Counted from the first letter of the stretch, positions 19,114 through 28,084 are shown. The stretch: 64,000 bases of DNA from Stenotrophomonas tumulicola (GCF_014117215.1 NZ_JACGXS010000004.1:62001-126000), one strand, 5' to 3'. The notes: generated by a model not told the origin, from the sequence alone. A program made the numbers and translations.

Positions 19114-19881
19114 ATGCGCATCGCCTCGTGGAACGTCAATTCGCTCAATGTCCGCCTGCCGCACCTGGAGCAATGGCTCAAGGACTTCGGTCCGGACATC
19201 GTCGGCATCCAGGAAACCAAGCTGGAGGACCACCGGTTCCCGGACGCGGCCCTGGCCGGTGCCGGTTATCGCAGCGTGTTTGCCGGACAGAAGACCTACA
19301 ACGGCGTGGCGTTGCTGTCGCGCGAGCCGGCGCAGGACGTGCAGATCGGTATTCCCGGCTTCGAGGATGAACAGAAGCGCGTCATCGCCGCTACTTTCGG
19401 CGACCTGCGGGTGATCAACCTGTACGTGGTCAATGGCCAGGACGTGGGCACCGACAAGTACGCCTACAAGCTGCGCTGGCTGGAAGCGGTGCATGCATGG
19501 ATTGCATCGGAACTGCAGAAGTACCCCAGGCTCATCGTGCTGGGTGACTTCAACATCGCCCCGGACGAGCGCGACGTGCATGATCCGCTGGTCTGGAATG
19601 AAAACCACATCCTGACGTCCACCGCCGAACGGGGTGCGTTGGGCAAGCTGCTGCAGCTGGGCCTGCACGATGGCTTTCGCCTGCACAATGACGAGGCGGG
19701 GGTGTTCAGCTGGTGGGATTACCGCGCCGCCGGTTTCCGGCGCAACCTGGGCCTGCGCATCGACCTGACCCTGGTTTCCGACGCGCTGAAGGATGTGTCG
19801 CTGGCTTCGGGCATCGATCGCGAGCCGCGTACCTGGGAACGCCCCAGCGACCACGCGCCGGCGTGGGTGCAGCTGCGCTGA
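19114..19881 (+). CDS. xth: Exodeoxyribonuclease III
   Basis: A 255-residue enzyme of the endonuclease/exonuclease/phosphatase fold. It has the N-terminal MRIASWNVNSLNVRLPHL, the metal-binding glutamate of GIQETKLED, the YVVNGQD tyrosine segment, the catalytic GDFNIAP (Asn/Asp) and the terminal RPSDHAPAWV with the catalytic His. It acts as an AP endonuclease and 3'-phosphodiesterase in base-excision repair. The upstream bases contain an AT-rich stretch (about 19068-19090) that is likely promoter sequence. The ribosome-binding site is weak (AGATAAG). The length fits XthA-like enzymes of proteobacteria (250-270). Confidence 0.95.
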   Translation: MRIASWNVNSLNVRLPHLEQWLKDFGPDIVGIQETKLEDHRFPDAALAGAGYRSVFAGQKTYNGVALLSREPAQDVQIGIPGFEDEQKRVIAATFGDLRVINLYVVNGQDVGTDKYAYKLRWLEAVHAWIASELQKYPRLIVLGDFNIAPDERDVHDPLVWNENHILTSTAERGALGKLLQLGLHDGFRLHNDEAGVFSWWDYRAAGFRRNLGLRIDLTLVSDALKDVSLASGIDREPRTWERPSDHAPAWVQLR

Positions 19882-19888
19882 GCCCCGG

Positions 19889-19915
19889 GTAGCGCCGAGC
19901 ATGGCTCGGCGCTAC
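19889..19915. repeat. SMAG/REP palindrome
   Basis: GTAGCGCCGAGC and its reverse complement GCTCGGCGCTAC flank ATG with the outer bases pairing fully. It lies 7 nt after the exonuclease III stop and 9 nt before the convergent gene ends, so it may also serve as their transcription end. Confidence 0.8.
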
Positions 19916-19924
19916 AGGGACGCC

Positions 19925-20176
19925 TCAGCGTATGCTCTTGCGGGTGAACAGGTTGACGATTGCCAGCAGGATCACCGCGCCGATCAGCGAGAACAGGAAC
20001 GTGCGCAGGGTGATGGCATCGTTGATGCCACCGCCGAACAGGAACCCGGCAAGCAGCGCGCCGACGATGCCGACCACGATGTTGAGGATGATGCCCTGCT
20101 GGGCATCGCGCTTCATGATGATGCTGGCCAGCCACCCTACGATGCCGCCTACGATCAACCAGATGATGATGCCCAT
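19925..20176 (-). CDS. GlsB/YeaQ/YmgE-family membrane protein
   Basis: An 83-residue protein with three hydrophobic segments (IIIWLIVGGIVGWLASIIM; IILNIVVGIVGALLAGFLF; TFLFSLIGAVILLAIVNLF). The glycine spacing GGIVGWLAS and GIVGALLAG is diagnostic of the transglycosylase-associated/GlsB family. Members are stress-induced inner-membrane proteins with no known enzymatic activity. The start at 20176 follows a GGAG site 8 nt away; an upstream ATG would add seven residues. It is convergent with exonuclease III across a REP element. Confidence 0.9.
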   Translation of the reverse strand: MGIIIWLIVGGIVGWLASIIMKRDAQQGIILNIVVGIVGALLAGFLFGGGINDAITLRTFLFSLIGAVILLAIVNLFTRKSIR

Positions 20177-20260
20177 TGCTGCGTCTCCTCTCCTCAAGGG
20201 CCTTCAGTTGACGCGTTCACCCGTGAAACCGCCGTGCAGTCGCTCCGGCCGGGCAGGGCC

Positions 20261-20860
20261 ATGAGCCTGCCAGCCACCCTCGACGGCCCCTGGCATTTCG
20301 GCCCGGTCACGGTCTGGCGGCGCGTGCATGCGCCCGGCGACCGCGGCGAGCCGCAGGCCCGGCAGGTGCTGGCCGAAGCGCTGGGCGCGGAGCCGCAGGC
20401 GTTGCCGCTGGTGCGCGATCCCCGTGGCCGCCCGGAGTTCGCCGGTCCGCTATCCCATCTGGGCACCGGATGGAGCCACAGTGGCAACGTGCTGTTGGTG
20501 GCACTGGGTGAAGGCGTGCGGCTGGGGGTGGACCTGGAGCTGCTGCGGCCGCGGCCGCGGATGCTGGAAATCATCCAGCGCTTTTTCCACCCGGCCGAGA
20601 TCGCATGGCTGGAGAACCTGTCCGGCCCGGAGCGCGAACACTGGTTCTTCCGTGTGTGGTGCGCCAAGGAGGCGCTGTTGAAGGCGCATGGACAGGGCAT
20701 CTCGTTCGGGCTGCATCGCCTGCAGCTGGCCCCTGCGGCCGATGGCGCCCTGCACCTGCAATGGTGCGATGCGGCCCTGGGCGATGCCGCACGCTGGCAA
20801 CTGCGCGAATGGCAGGCCACCGACCTGTTCCGTGCCGCGCTGGCCTGGCATGCCTGTTGA
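20261..20860 (+). CDS. 4'-phosphopantetheinyl transferase (Sfp type)
   Basis: A 199-residue Sfp/Gsp-type enzyme that transfers phosphopantetheine from coenzyme A to carrier proteins. It has the Mg-binding strand RLGVDLELL (residues about 86-94) and the [10 protein letters not shown] to [16 protein letters not shown] block, where WCAKEA carries the second metal/CoA motif (W-x-x-KEA). There is an AGGG site 4-5 nt upstream of ATG 20261. It lies before rsmG. It is a natural candidate for activating the two ACPs of the aryl-polyene cluster at 61.1 kb, because Sfp-type enzymes, not AcpS, usually serve such pathways. That link is inference. Confidence 0.9.
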   Translation: MSLPATLDGPWHFGPVTVWRRVHAPGDRGEPQARQVLAEALGAEPQALPLVRDPRGRPEFAGPLSHLGTGWSHSGNVLLVALGEGVRLGVDLELLRPRPRMLEIIQRFFHPAEIAWLENLSGPEREHWFFRVWCAKEALLKAHGQGISFGLHRLQLAPAADGALHLQWCDAALGDAARWQLREWQATDLFRAALAWHAC

Positions 20861-20898
20861 GGCGATCCAGCCCGGGCGAAACCGGCGATAATGCCTCC

Positions 20899-21537
20899 AT
20901 GAGCGAACACAACCTTCCGCCAGGCGTCGACGACACGCTGCAGCGTGGCCTGGCAGGGCTGGGTCTTGCCGCAGGGCTGGCACCGCCGCTGCTGCGCTAC
21001 CTGGCGCTGCTGCACCGTTGGAACCAGACCTACAACCTCACCGCGATCCGCGATCCGCAGGAGATGGTCACCCGCCATCTGCTGGATTCGCTGGCCATGC
21101 AGCCGCATGTGGCCGATGGCAGCCTGGCCGACCTGGGGACCGGACCCGGGCTGCCGGGCATCCCACTGGCGATCGCCTGCCCGGGATTGCGCGTCACGCT
21201 GGTGGAAAGCAATGGCAAGAAGGCGCGCTTCATGCGCGAAGCCGTGCGCCAGCTGGGGCTGGCCAACGCCCGGGTGGCCGAATCGCGCGCCGAGGCGCTG
21301 GCTGAGCCGGGCCAGTACGACCAGCTGACCGCGCGCGCGATGGATACGCTGGAAGGCATCGTGCGCGTCGGTGGCCACCTGCTGCGCCCCGGTGGCGTGC
21401 TGCTGGCGATGAAAGGCGTATACCCGCACGAAGAGATCGCCGCGCTGCCGGTCGGCTGGAGCGTGCGCGACGTCGTGCCGCTGCAGGTGCCCGGACTGGC
21501 CGGAGAGCGCCATCTGGTGACCGTTACGGGTCCTTGA
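20899..21537 (+). CDS. rsmG: RsmG, 16S rRNA (guanine527-N7)-methyltransferase
   Basis: A 212-residue SAM-dependent methyltransferase (formerly GidB). It has the N-terminal [20 protein letters not shown] segment, the SAM motif [36 protein letters not shown] and the R-A-M-D segment ([12 protein letters not shown]). It methylates G527 in 16S rRNA. The order rsmG-parA-parB is conserved in many bacteria near the chromosomal origin. Its usual partner mnmG is absent here. It starts 38 nt after the PPTase stop and may be cotranscribed with it. Confidence 0.96.
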   Translation: MSEHNLPPGVDDTLQRGLAGLGLAAGLAPPLLRYLALLHRWNQTYNLTAIRDPQEMVTRHLLDSLAMQPHVADGSLADLGTGPGLPGIPLAIACPGLRVTLVESNGKKARFMREAVRQLGLANARVAESRAEALAEPGQYDQLTARAMDTLEGIVRVGGHLLRPGGVLLAMKGVYPHEEIAALPVGWSVRDVVPLQVPGLAGERHLVTVTGP

Positions 21538-21648
21538 ACCGCCCCGCCTGCCCTTGTCGATAAAGCGGGGGGCGACGCGGGATTTCCGCCCGGGGCCGGT
21601 TGTACGCATAATGACCAGCCCCAGCAACCGTCGACGAGGCTCATCCGC

Positions 21649-22446
21649 ATGGCCCGCATCATCGCCATCGCCAACCAGAAGGGCGGCGTCGGCAAGACCA
21701 CGACTGCCGTCAACCTGGCTGCCGCCCTGACCCAGGCTTCCAAGCGGGTCCTGCTGGTCGACCTGGATTCGCAGGGCAACGCGACCATGGGCAGCGGCGT
21801 GGACAAGCGCGAGCTGGAGGCATCGACCTGCGACCTGTTGCTGGGCGAAAGCACCGCAGCCGATATCCGGGTGAAGTCCGCGGAAGGCTACGACCTGCTG
21901 CCCGGCAACATCGACCTGACCGCCGCCGAGATCCAGCTGATGGGGCAGGGCGAGCGTGAGCAGCGCCTGAAACGCGCATTGGCGCCGGTCCGCGACGACT
22001 ACGACTACATCCTCATCGATTGTCCACCGGCGCTTTCGCTGCTGACCTTGAATGCATTGGCCGCGGCCGATTCGGTGCTGGTGCCGATGCAGTGCGAGTA
22101 CTACGCACTGGAGGGCCTGAGCGCGCTGGTGGAAACCATCGAAGCGCTGCGCGGCGACCTCAATCCGGTGTTGGAGATCGAAGGCGTGCTGCGCACCATG
22201 TTCGATGTGCGCAACAACCTGGCCAACGCGGTGTCCGGGGAGTTGACCGATCACTTCGGCGACCTGGTGTTCCGTACCATCGTGCCGCGCAACGTACGCC
22301 TGGCCGAAGCGCCCAGCCATGGGCAGAGCATCGTCGGCTACGACCGCAGTTCGCGCGGTGGGGTGGCCTACCTGGGCCTGGCCAGCGAGATCATCCGACG
22401 CAACAACGAACGCAACAAGGCCGCCAAGGCCGTGGAGACTGCCTGA
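21649..22446 (+). CDS. parA: ParA, chromosome-partitioning ATPase
   Basis: A 265-residue Soj-type ParA with the deviant Walker A KGGVGKTTTAVNLAAAL at residues 11-27, Walker A' VLLVDLDSQGNAT and Walker B YILIDCPPALSLL. The short N-terminus with no DNA-binding extension marks it as the chromosomal type. ParA forms ATP-dependent dimers on the nucleoid and segregates ParB-bound origins. It overlaps parB in TGATG. A CATAAT sequence at 21607-21612 may be a -10 box, but no good -35 is seen. Confidence 0.96.
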   Translation: MARIIAIANQKGGVGKTTTAVNLAAALTQASKRVLLVDLDSQGNATMGSGVDKRELEASTCDLLLGESTAADIRVKSAEGYDLLPGNIDLTAAEIQLMGQGEREQRLKRALAPVRDDYDYILIDCPPALSLLTLNALAAADSVLVPMQCEYYALEGLSALVETIEALRGDLNPVLEIEGVLRTMFDVRNNLANAVSGELTDHFGDLVFRTIVPRNVRLAEAPSHGQSIVGYDRSSRGGVAYLGLASEIIRRNNERNKAAKAVETA

Positions 22447-23369
22447 TGACCACCAAGCCCGCTGCAGGGAAGAAGCGTGGCCTCGGCCGCGGCCTGGACG
22501 CCCTGCTGGGACCGAAGGCATCGGTAAGGCAGGTGCAGGCCACTGCAGTGATCGAACCGCTGCCCGGTGAAGTATTGCGCAAGCTGGCGGTGGGCCAGCT
22601 GCAGCCCGGCAAGTACCAGCCGCGGCGCGAGATGGACCAGGCCAAGCTGTCCGAGCTGGCCGACTCGATCAAGTCGCAAGGCGTGATCCAGCCGATCCTG
22701 GCGCGCCAGTTGCCGGGCGGCAGCTACGAGATCGTTGCCGGTGAACGTCGCTGGCGCGCTTCGCAGCTGGCCGGGCTGGACGAAGTGCCGGTGGTGGTGC
22801 GCGAGCTTGACGATCGCACCGTCATCGCGATGGCGCTGATCGAGAACATCCAGCGCGAAGACCTCAACCCGCTGGAAGAAGCCGAGGCCCTGCAACGGCT
22901 GATCAGTGAATTCACCCTGACCCATGCCGAAGCCGCCGAAGCGGTCGGCCGCTCGCGCGCGGCGGTGTCCAACCTGCTGCGCCTGCTGGAGCTGCCGGTG
23001 GCGATCCGCGTGCTGCTGGAATCGCGCCGGCTGGAGATGGGACATGCCCGTGCGTTGTTGACGCTGGCACCGGAACTGGCTGGCAAGCTGGCCCAGGAAG
23101 CCGCCGATGAAGGTTGGTCGGTGCGCGAAGTTGAACGCCGCGCGCAGGCCTTCGCCGCCGGGAAGGTGCCGAGCAACCGCCCGCAGGCCGCGCCCCGGTC
23201 GGCGCCGCAGGCCGACATCGCCTCGCTGGAAACCGAACTGAGCGAATCGCTCGGCACCAAGGTGGCGATCAGCCACGGTCGTGGCGGCAAGGGCAAGCTG
23301 GTCATCCATTACACCGACCTGGATACGCTGGACGGTGTGCTGGAAAAGCTGCGCGCGCGCCGCGACTGA
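22446..23369 (+). CDS. parB: ParB, chromosome-partitioning CTPase and parS-binding protein
   Basis: A 307-residue ParB/Spo0J protein. It has an N-terminal RGLGRGLDALLG (ParA-stimulating type), the ParB-N box with GERRWRAS, and IENIQREDLNPLEEA. The helix-turn-helix HAEAAEAVGRSRAAVSNLLRLLEL and the C-terminal dimerisation region (KLVIHYTDLDTLDGVLEKL) follow. It spreads around parS sites as a CTP-gated clamp. No perfect parS was found in the window. Residues 242-262 (VPSNRPQAAPRSAPQ) are a Pro/Ala-rich linker before the C-terminal domain. The sugar epimerase begins 10 nt downstream, so the operon appears to continue. Confidence 0.96.
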   Translation: MTTKPAAGKKRGLGRGLDALLGPKASVRQVQATAVIEPLPGEVLRKLAVGQLQPGKYQPRREMDQAKLSELADSIKSQGVIQPILARQLPGGSYEIVAGERRWRASQLAGLDEVPVVVRELDDRTVIAMALIENIQREDLNPLEEAEALQRLISEFTLTHAEAAEAVGRSRAAVSNLLRLLELPVAIRVLLESRRLEMGHARALLTLAPELAGKLAQEAADEGWSVREVERRAQAFAAGKVPSNRPQAAPRSAPQADIASLETELSESLGTKVAISHGRGGKGKLVIHYTDLDTLDGVLEKLRARRD

Positions 23370-23379
23370 AGGACCCGGC

Positions 23380-24345
23380 ATGACGATCGTGCTGACCGGT
23401 GCAGCGGGGTTCATTGGTGCCTACACGGCGCAGGCACTGTTGCAGGCCGGCCACGCCGTGGTTGGCCTGGACAACTTCAACGATTACTACGATCCGCAGA
23501 TCAAGCGGGACCGCGTGGCGGCATTGTGCCCGCAGCTGGACCTGCGCCACCTTGACCTGACCGATCGTGGCGGCATGGCCGCATTGTTCGACGAGGTCCA
23601 GCCGACGGCGGTGATCCACCTGGCCGCCCAGGCCGGCGTGCGCTATTCGCTGCAGAACCCGCAGGCGTACGTCGACAGCAACCTCAGCGGCTTCGTCAAC
23701 ATCCTCGAACTGTGCCGGCACCGCGGCGTGGCGCATCTGCTGTATGCCTCCAGCAGTTCGGTCTATGGCGATTCGGCAGTACCGCCGTTCTCCGAGGACC
23801 AGCGCGTGGACCAGCCGCGTTCGCTGTACGCCGCGACCAAGGCCGCCAACGAGCTGATGGCCCATGCCTACGCGCAGCTGTATGGCCTGCATGCGACCGG
23901 CCTGCGCTTCTTCACCGTGTACGGCCCCTGGGGGCGGCCGGACATGGCGCCGCTGCTGTTCGCGCGCGCGGTGCTGGCGGGACGGCCCATCGACGTGTTC
24001 AACGAAGGCCGCATGCAGCGCGACTTCACACATGTTTCTGACATCGTCGCCGGTATCCTTGGGGCCCTCGCGCATCCCAGCGACGAGACGGTGCCGCACC
24101 GCGTGTTCAACCTGGGCAACCATACCCCGGTGGAACTGGAGCGGTTCATCGCCGTGATTGAACAAGCTGCTGGCCGCCCCGCGCAGAAGGTCTACAAGCC
24201 GATGCAACCGGGGGACATGGTCCGCACCATGGCCGATACCCGTCGCGCACGCGACGCATTCGGCTACGAACCGGTCATGCCCATCGAACAGGGGATGCCG
24301 CCGGTCGTAGCGTGGTGCCGCGACTATTTTGGCCAGCAAGCCTGA
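23380..24345 (+). CDS. NAD-dependent sugar epimerase (UDP-glucuronate 4-epimerase-like)
   Basis: A 321-residue extended SDR with GAAGFIGAYTAQALL (NAD motif), the catalytic YAATK (YxxxK) and SSSSVYGDS. The FNDYYDPQIKRDR segment, QAGVRYS, MDPFTVYGPW-like FFTVYGPWGRPDMA and NLGNHTPVELERFIAVIE are characteristic of the UDP-glucuronic acid epimerase (GAE/CapI) branch. It starts 10 nt after parB, so it is probably cotranscribed with parAB. Its products would feed the GT2 and LAB_N genes downstream, an apparent glycan or lipid modification set. Specificity for GlcA versus another UDP-sugar is inferred from motif resemblance only. Confidence 0.85.
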   Translation: MTIVLTGAAGFIGAYTAQALLQAGHAVVGLDNFNDYYDPQIKRDRVAALCPQLDLRHLDLTDRGGMAALFDEVQPTAVIHLAAQAGVRYSLQNPQAYVDSNLSGFVNILELCRHRGVAHLLYASSSSVYGDSAVPPFSEDQRVDQPRSLYAATKAANELMAHAYAQLYGLHATGLRFFTVYGPWGRPDMAPLLFARAVLAGRPIDVFNEGRMQRDFTHVSDIVAGILGALAHPSDETVPHRVFNLGNHTPVELERFIAVIEQAAGRPAQKVYKPMQPGDMVRTMADTRRARDAFGYEPVMPIEQGMPPVVAWCRDYFGQQA

Positions 24346-24441
24346 AAACACCGACGCTGGGACGGCCTGGTTCATCTTCGGATAACCTCGGCTACGGAAA
24401 ATGCGCGCTCGTTGTCCTGCCCTTTCCTGGCTGAGTCCCCC

Positions 24442-25164
24442 ATGAGCCATCCCGAACTGTCCGTCGTCGTCCCGGTGTTCAACGAACGCGACAACGTCGC
24501 CCCGCTGGTGGCGGAGATCACCACCGCGCTGCGCGGCCACCTTCCATTCGAGATCGTCTACGTCGACGACCATTCCCGCGATGGCACGCTGTCGGTACTG
24601 CAGGAACTGAAGGCCACCACCCCGGAGCTGCGCGTGCTGCACCACGCCAGCCAGAGTGGCCAGAGCACGGCGGTGCGCACCGGCGTCAAGCATGCACGCG
24701 CCGAGTGGATCGCAACGCTCGACGGCGACGGCCAGAACGACCCGGCCGACATTCCCAGGCTGCTGGCAGCGCGTGCCGCCGCGGACCCGCAGGTGCGCCT
24801 GTTCGCCGGCTGGCGGACCCACCGCCAGGACAGTGGCAGCAAGCGCTGGGCAAGCCGGTGGGCCAATGCGATCCGGGCACGGATCCTGCACGACGATACG
24901 CCCGACACCGGTTGCGGCATCAAGCTGTTCGAACGCGCCGCGTTCCTGGACCTGCCGTACTTCGACCACATGCATCGCTACCTGCCCGCCTTGATGCAGC
25001 GCGCCGGATGGAAGACCGCATGCGTGCCGGTCAACCACCGCCAGCGTACCGCCGGTGTTTCCAAGTACAACAACCTGGGCCGTGCACTGGTCGGTATCCG
25101 TGACCTGCGCGGGGTGGCGTGGCTGATCGTGCGCAGCAAGCGCACTGCCGTGGAAGAGTGCTGA
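24442..25164 (+). CDS. Family 2 glycosyltransferase, dolichyl/undecaprenyl-phosphate sugar transferase type
   Basis: A 240-residue GT2 with the N-terminal LSVVVPVFNERDN, the DDHSRDGT loop, a DGDGQNDP metal-binding motif and the acceptor-side DTGCGIKLF, as in ArnC/GtrB/DPM1-like transferases. These move sugars from nucleotide donors onto polyprenyl phosphate. Unlike GtrB or ArnC there are no C-terminal membrane helices; they may be supplied by the LAB_N protein that overlaps its stop. The ATG 24442 is preferred over 24412 because the family conserved start lies there. Confidence 0.85.
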   Translation: MSHPELSVVVPVFNERDNVAPLVAEITTALRGHLPFEIVYVDDHSRDGTLSVLQELKATTPELRVLHHASQSGQSTAVRTGVKHARAEWIATLDGDGQNDPADIPRLLAARAAADPQVRLFAGWRTHRQDSGSKRWASRWANAIRARILHDDTPDTGCGIKLFERAAFLDLPYFDHMHRYLPALMQRAGWKTACVPVNHRQRTAGVSKYNNLGRALVGIRDLRGVAWLIVRSKRTAVEEC

Positions 25165-25505
25165 TGGAGCTGCATTGGCTCGACCAACCGCTGGCCTGGC
25201 TGTACTGGACCGGACTGCATGTGACCGGCTGGAAGCTGATCGGCTATACCGGTGCGGTGATGTTCGGCGGCCGCTGGCTGGTGCAGTTCATCGCCTCGCG
25301 GCGTGCCGGCAAGCCGGTCATACCGCGCCTGTTCTGGTACATGAGCGTCGTCGGCAGCCTGATGACCCTGAGCTACTTCCTGTTCTCGGCCAAGCAGGAT
25401 TCGGTAGGCGTGCTGCAGAACCTGTTTCCGGCGTTCACCGCGCTGTACAGCCTGTACCTGGACGTCAAGCACCGGGGCTGGAAGCGCGACAAAGCCACGC
25501 ATTGA
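25164..25505 (+). CDS. LAB_N (lipid-A-biosynthesis N-terminal) domain membrane protein
   Basis: A 113-residue protein with three hydrophobic segments: WKLIGYTGAVMFGGRWLVQFI, IPRLFWYMSVVGSLMTLSYFLF and VLQNLFPAFTALYSLYLDV. The GGRWLVQFIASRRAGKPVIPRLFWYMSVVGS region is the LAB_N signature, with a short basic tail. LAB_N proteins occur as separate partners of GT2 polyprenyl transferases. It starts inside the GT2 stop (TGATG at 25162-25166), so the pair is coupled. A role as membrane anchor or flippase-like partner of the GT2 in lipid A or envelope glycan modification is inferred. Confidence 0.88.
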   Translation: MELHWLDQPLAWLYWTGLHVTGWKLIGYTGAVMFGGRWLVQFIASRRAGKPVIPRLFWYMSVVGSLMTLSYFLFSAKQDSVGVLQNLFPAFTALYSLYLDVKHRGWKRDKATH

Positions 25506-25526
25506 CGCCGCGGCAACGCAAAGGCC

Positions 25527-25622
25527 GTAGCGCCGAGCCATGCCCGGCGGATCGCACGTGGCATGGGCGGTTCCGTGCCTTGGCGAAGGCCACTGCGCTC
25601 GCCGGGCACGGCCCGGCGCCAC
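25527..25622. repeat. Inverted pair of SMAG/REP elements
   Basis: GTAG-headed palindrome at 25527-25549 (CGCCGAGC, CAT, GCCCGGCG) and its opposite at 25600-25622 (CGCCGGGC, ACG, GCCCGGCG ending in CAC, a degenerate CTAC). They flank a 50-bp spacer between LAB_N and the DUF885 gene. Confidence 0.7.
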
Positions 25623-25731
25623 CGAAGGATCGGTGTGCAGGGAAAGGCCGGGTCCGGTGACGTTCGACCCATGTCGCCGCTGGCCAACGGTGCCATCATC
25701 GGTGGCCTGCCATCCCGGGAACCTGCCACTC

Positions 25732-27507
25732 GTGAAAACCCGTCTTGCCGTTGCCCTGCTGCTCGCCCTTGCCTCGCCTCTCGCCACCCATGCCGCTCCT
25801 CCGGCAGCGGCCGCTGCTCCTGCCGGGCTCGCCAATGAGAGCGCTGCCGATGCCGCCTTCCGGGGGATCTACGAGAAAGAGTGGGCCTGGCGCCAGGCCG
25901 GCGGCGGCGAGGCGAGCGAAGACGGCGATGCGCCGGAAAGTGCCGCGCGCATGCCCGACGTCGGTCCCGCCGCGCAGCAGGCCCGCTTGAAGGTATGGGA
26001 CGATGTGCTGGCACAGCTGGACCGCATCGATGCCAAGGCCCTGGCGCCGGTCAACCAGGTCAACTTCGCGGTGTACCGCGACCAGGTGTTCAACCTGGCC
26101 CAGGATGTGCGCCTGCGTACCTATGAGATGCCGTTCAATTCGGACTCCTCGTTCTGGTCCAACCTGTCCTTCATGGCCCGGCGCGACATGAAGACCGCGC
26201 AGGACCATCGCAACTACATCGCGCGCCTGGATGATGTGCCGCGCTACTTCGACCAGCAGACCGACAACATGCGGGCCGGCCTCAAGCGCGGTTTCAGCGT
26301 GCCGCGTGCCGTGCTGGATGGACGCGAGGTGTCCATCGCCAACGTCGCCGAGCTGAAGGATCCCACCGAATCACCGCTGTATGCGCCTTTCAGGAAGCTG
26401 CCGGCCAGCATCCCGGCGGCTGAGCGGGAACAACTGCAGGCCCAGGCACGCGAGGCCATCGCCGGCAAGGTGATCCCGGCCTTCCAGCAGTTGCGCACCT
26501 TCTTCGTGCAGGAATACGTGCCGCAGGCACGCACCACCCTTGCCGCCGAGGCGATGCCCGGCGGCAAGGCCTTCTACAAGCAGCAGATCCACGAATACAC
26601 CACGCTGGACCTGTCCCCGGACGAGATCCATCGCATCGGCCTGGGCGAAGTGGCGCGCATCCAGAAGGAGATGGACGCGATCATCCAGCAGGTCGGGTTC
26701 AAGGGCAGCTTCGACGAGTTCCTGACATTCCTGCGTACCGATCCCCGGTTCTACGCCAAGACCCCGGACGAACTGCTGCACCGCGCGGCCTGGATATCCA
26801 AGCGCGTCGATGCGGTGATCGGCAAATACATGACGTTGCCGCGTGCGCGCTTCACCATCGTGCCGGTACCGCCGGACATTGCCCCGTTCTGGACCGCCGG
26901 GCGCGGTGGCATGGGCACGTATTGGGTCAATACCTACAACCTGCCGGCCCGCCCGCTGTACAACCTGCCGGCGCTCACGCTGCATGAGTCCGATCCGGGC
27001 CACGCGCTGCAGGGGGCACTGGCGGCCGAGCAGGGCGAGCTGCCGGAGTTCCGCCGCAACAGCTACATCTCCGCCTACGGCGAGGGCTGGGGACTCTATT
27101 GCGAGAAGCTGGGCGTGGAGATGGGAATCTATGAAACACCTTACGAAGATTTTGGTCGCCTCACCTACGAGATGTGGCGTGCGGCGCGGCTGGTGATCGA
27201 TACCGGTGTGCACAGCAAGGGCTGGACGCGTGACCGGGCGATCGCCTACCTGCGCGACCACACCGCGCTGAGCGAGCATGAAGTGACCACCGAGGTGGAC
27301 CGCTACATCTCCTGGCCCGGGCAGGCGCTGAGCTACAAGCTGGGTGAGATCGCCATCGTGCGCCTGCGTGCGCAGGCCGAGCAGGAGCTCGGCGACAAGT
27401 TCGACGTCAAGGCTTTCCATGACGCCGTGCTGCAGCAGGGATCGGTGCCGTTGCCGGTGCTGGAACAGCAGATCCATGCGTTCATTGCCGAACGCAAGAA
27501 GGCCTGA
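25732..27507 (+). CDS. DUF885-family exported protein, putative metallohydrolase
   Basis: A 591-residue protein with a GTG start and a GGGAA site 12 nt upstream. Residues 1-21 (MKTRLAVALLLALASPLATHA) look like a signal peptide. DUF885 proteins carry the conserved HESDPGHALQ found here at about residue 420, a His-Glu-x-x-x-x-His-like motif related to gluzincin-type peptidases, and a later GEGWGLYCEKLG. This makes it a likely periplasmic peptidase or hydrolase. The family is common in xanthomonads and has no firm function. It stands alone, following a REP pair. Neighbours do not tell its substrate. Confidence 0.85.
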   Translation: MKTRLAVALLLALASPLATHAAPPAAAAAPAGLANESAADAAFRGIYEKEWAWRQAGGGEASEDGDAPESAARMPDVGPAAQQARLKVWDDVLAQLDRIDAKALAPVNQVNFAVYRDQVFNLAQDVRLRTYEMPFNSDSSFWSNLSFMARRDMKTAQDHRNYIARLDDVPRYFDQQTDNMRAGLKRGFSVPRAVLDGREVSIANVAELKDPTESPLYAPFRKLPASIPAAEREQLQAQAREAIAGKVIPAFQQLRTFFVQEYVPQARTTLAAEAMPGGKAFYKQQIHEYTTLDLSPDEIHRIGLGEVARIQKEMDAIIQQVGFKGSFDEFLTFLRTDPRFYAKTPDELLHRAAWISKRVDAVIGKYMTLPRARFTIVPVPPDIAPFWTAGRGGMGTYWVNTYNLPARPLYNLPALTLHESDPGHALQGALAAEQGELPEFRRNSYISAYGEGWGLYCEKLGVEMGIYETPYEDFGRLTYEMWRAARLVIDTGVHSKGWTRDRAIAYLRDHTALSEHEVTTEVDRYISWPGQALSYKLGEIAIVRLRAQAEQELGDKFDVKAFHDAVLQQGSVPLPVLEQQIHAFIAERKKA

Positions 27508-27648
27508 CCCGGCTCCTGGCGCAGCGGGGCCAGGCCCTGCTGCGCGGCGCACCGGTTCACGACACCCGGCTCGACATCACGCACCCTGGTGGACGGCAGC
27601 CGCGCACTGCGATTGTGTAACGCGCGCCGCACCCTCTACCCTGCCGGC

Positions 27649-28026
27649 ATGATCCGCTTCGTGCGCCGCCGTCCTTCGTTGCTGCTCCGCCTGCTGATGC
27701 TGGTGGTGGTGGCGCTTGGCACCGCCGGTGGCGCGCTGGCTTCGGCACTGGGCGAGCTGCACGAGCTGTCGCATGCCGATCATCCCGCGACACCGCATGG
27801 CGGTATCGGCGAGCCGACCGGCCATGATGATGAAGATGCCAGCGCACGCCTGCTGCACGCGCTGGTGCATTGCGGCCATTGCCACGGCCAGGGTGGCATG
27901 CTGCCCTTTGCGACGGCGGGCTGGGAGCTGATGGTTCCTACGGCAGCCGCCATGCGTAGCGGGCAGGATGCGGGATGGCGCCCCGTTCCGCAGGAAAATC
28001 CGCTGCGTCCTCCGATCCAGGCCTGA
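27649..28026 (+). CDS. Histidine-rich small exported protein, CzcI-like
   Basis: A 125-residue protein that starts with a basic MIRFVRRRPS and a hydrophobic LLLRLLMLVVVALGTAGGALASA signal or anchor. It is followed by histidine- and acid-rich segments (ELHELSHADHPATPHGG, GHDDEDA, HALVHCGHCHGQGG) with two cysteines in CGHC. It sits 58 nt before czcC in the same direction. Position and composition suggest a periplasmic metal-binding or regulatory protein like CzcI or CopL that heads such efflux operons. Sequence similarity to a named family is not certain, so no symbol is given. Confidence 0.6.
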   Translation: MIRFVRRRPSLLLRLLMLVVVALGTAGGALASALGELHELSHADHPATPHGGIGEPTGHDDEDASARLLHALVHCGHCHGQGGMLPFATAGWELMVPTAAAMRSGQDAGWRPVPQENPLRPPIQA

Positions 28027-28084
28027 TCCCTCCCGCGCACGGCGCGGCTGTCCCGATCTTTCCTGAGTACATCGGAGAATTCCC

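Noticed and set aside
20215-20229. A parS-like sequence (GTTCAC-C-CGTGAAAC) upstream of the PPTase
   Set aside because: It needs an inserted base and a missing T to fit the 14-16 bp parS palindrome; no perfect parS was found elsewhere in the window.
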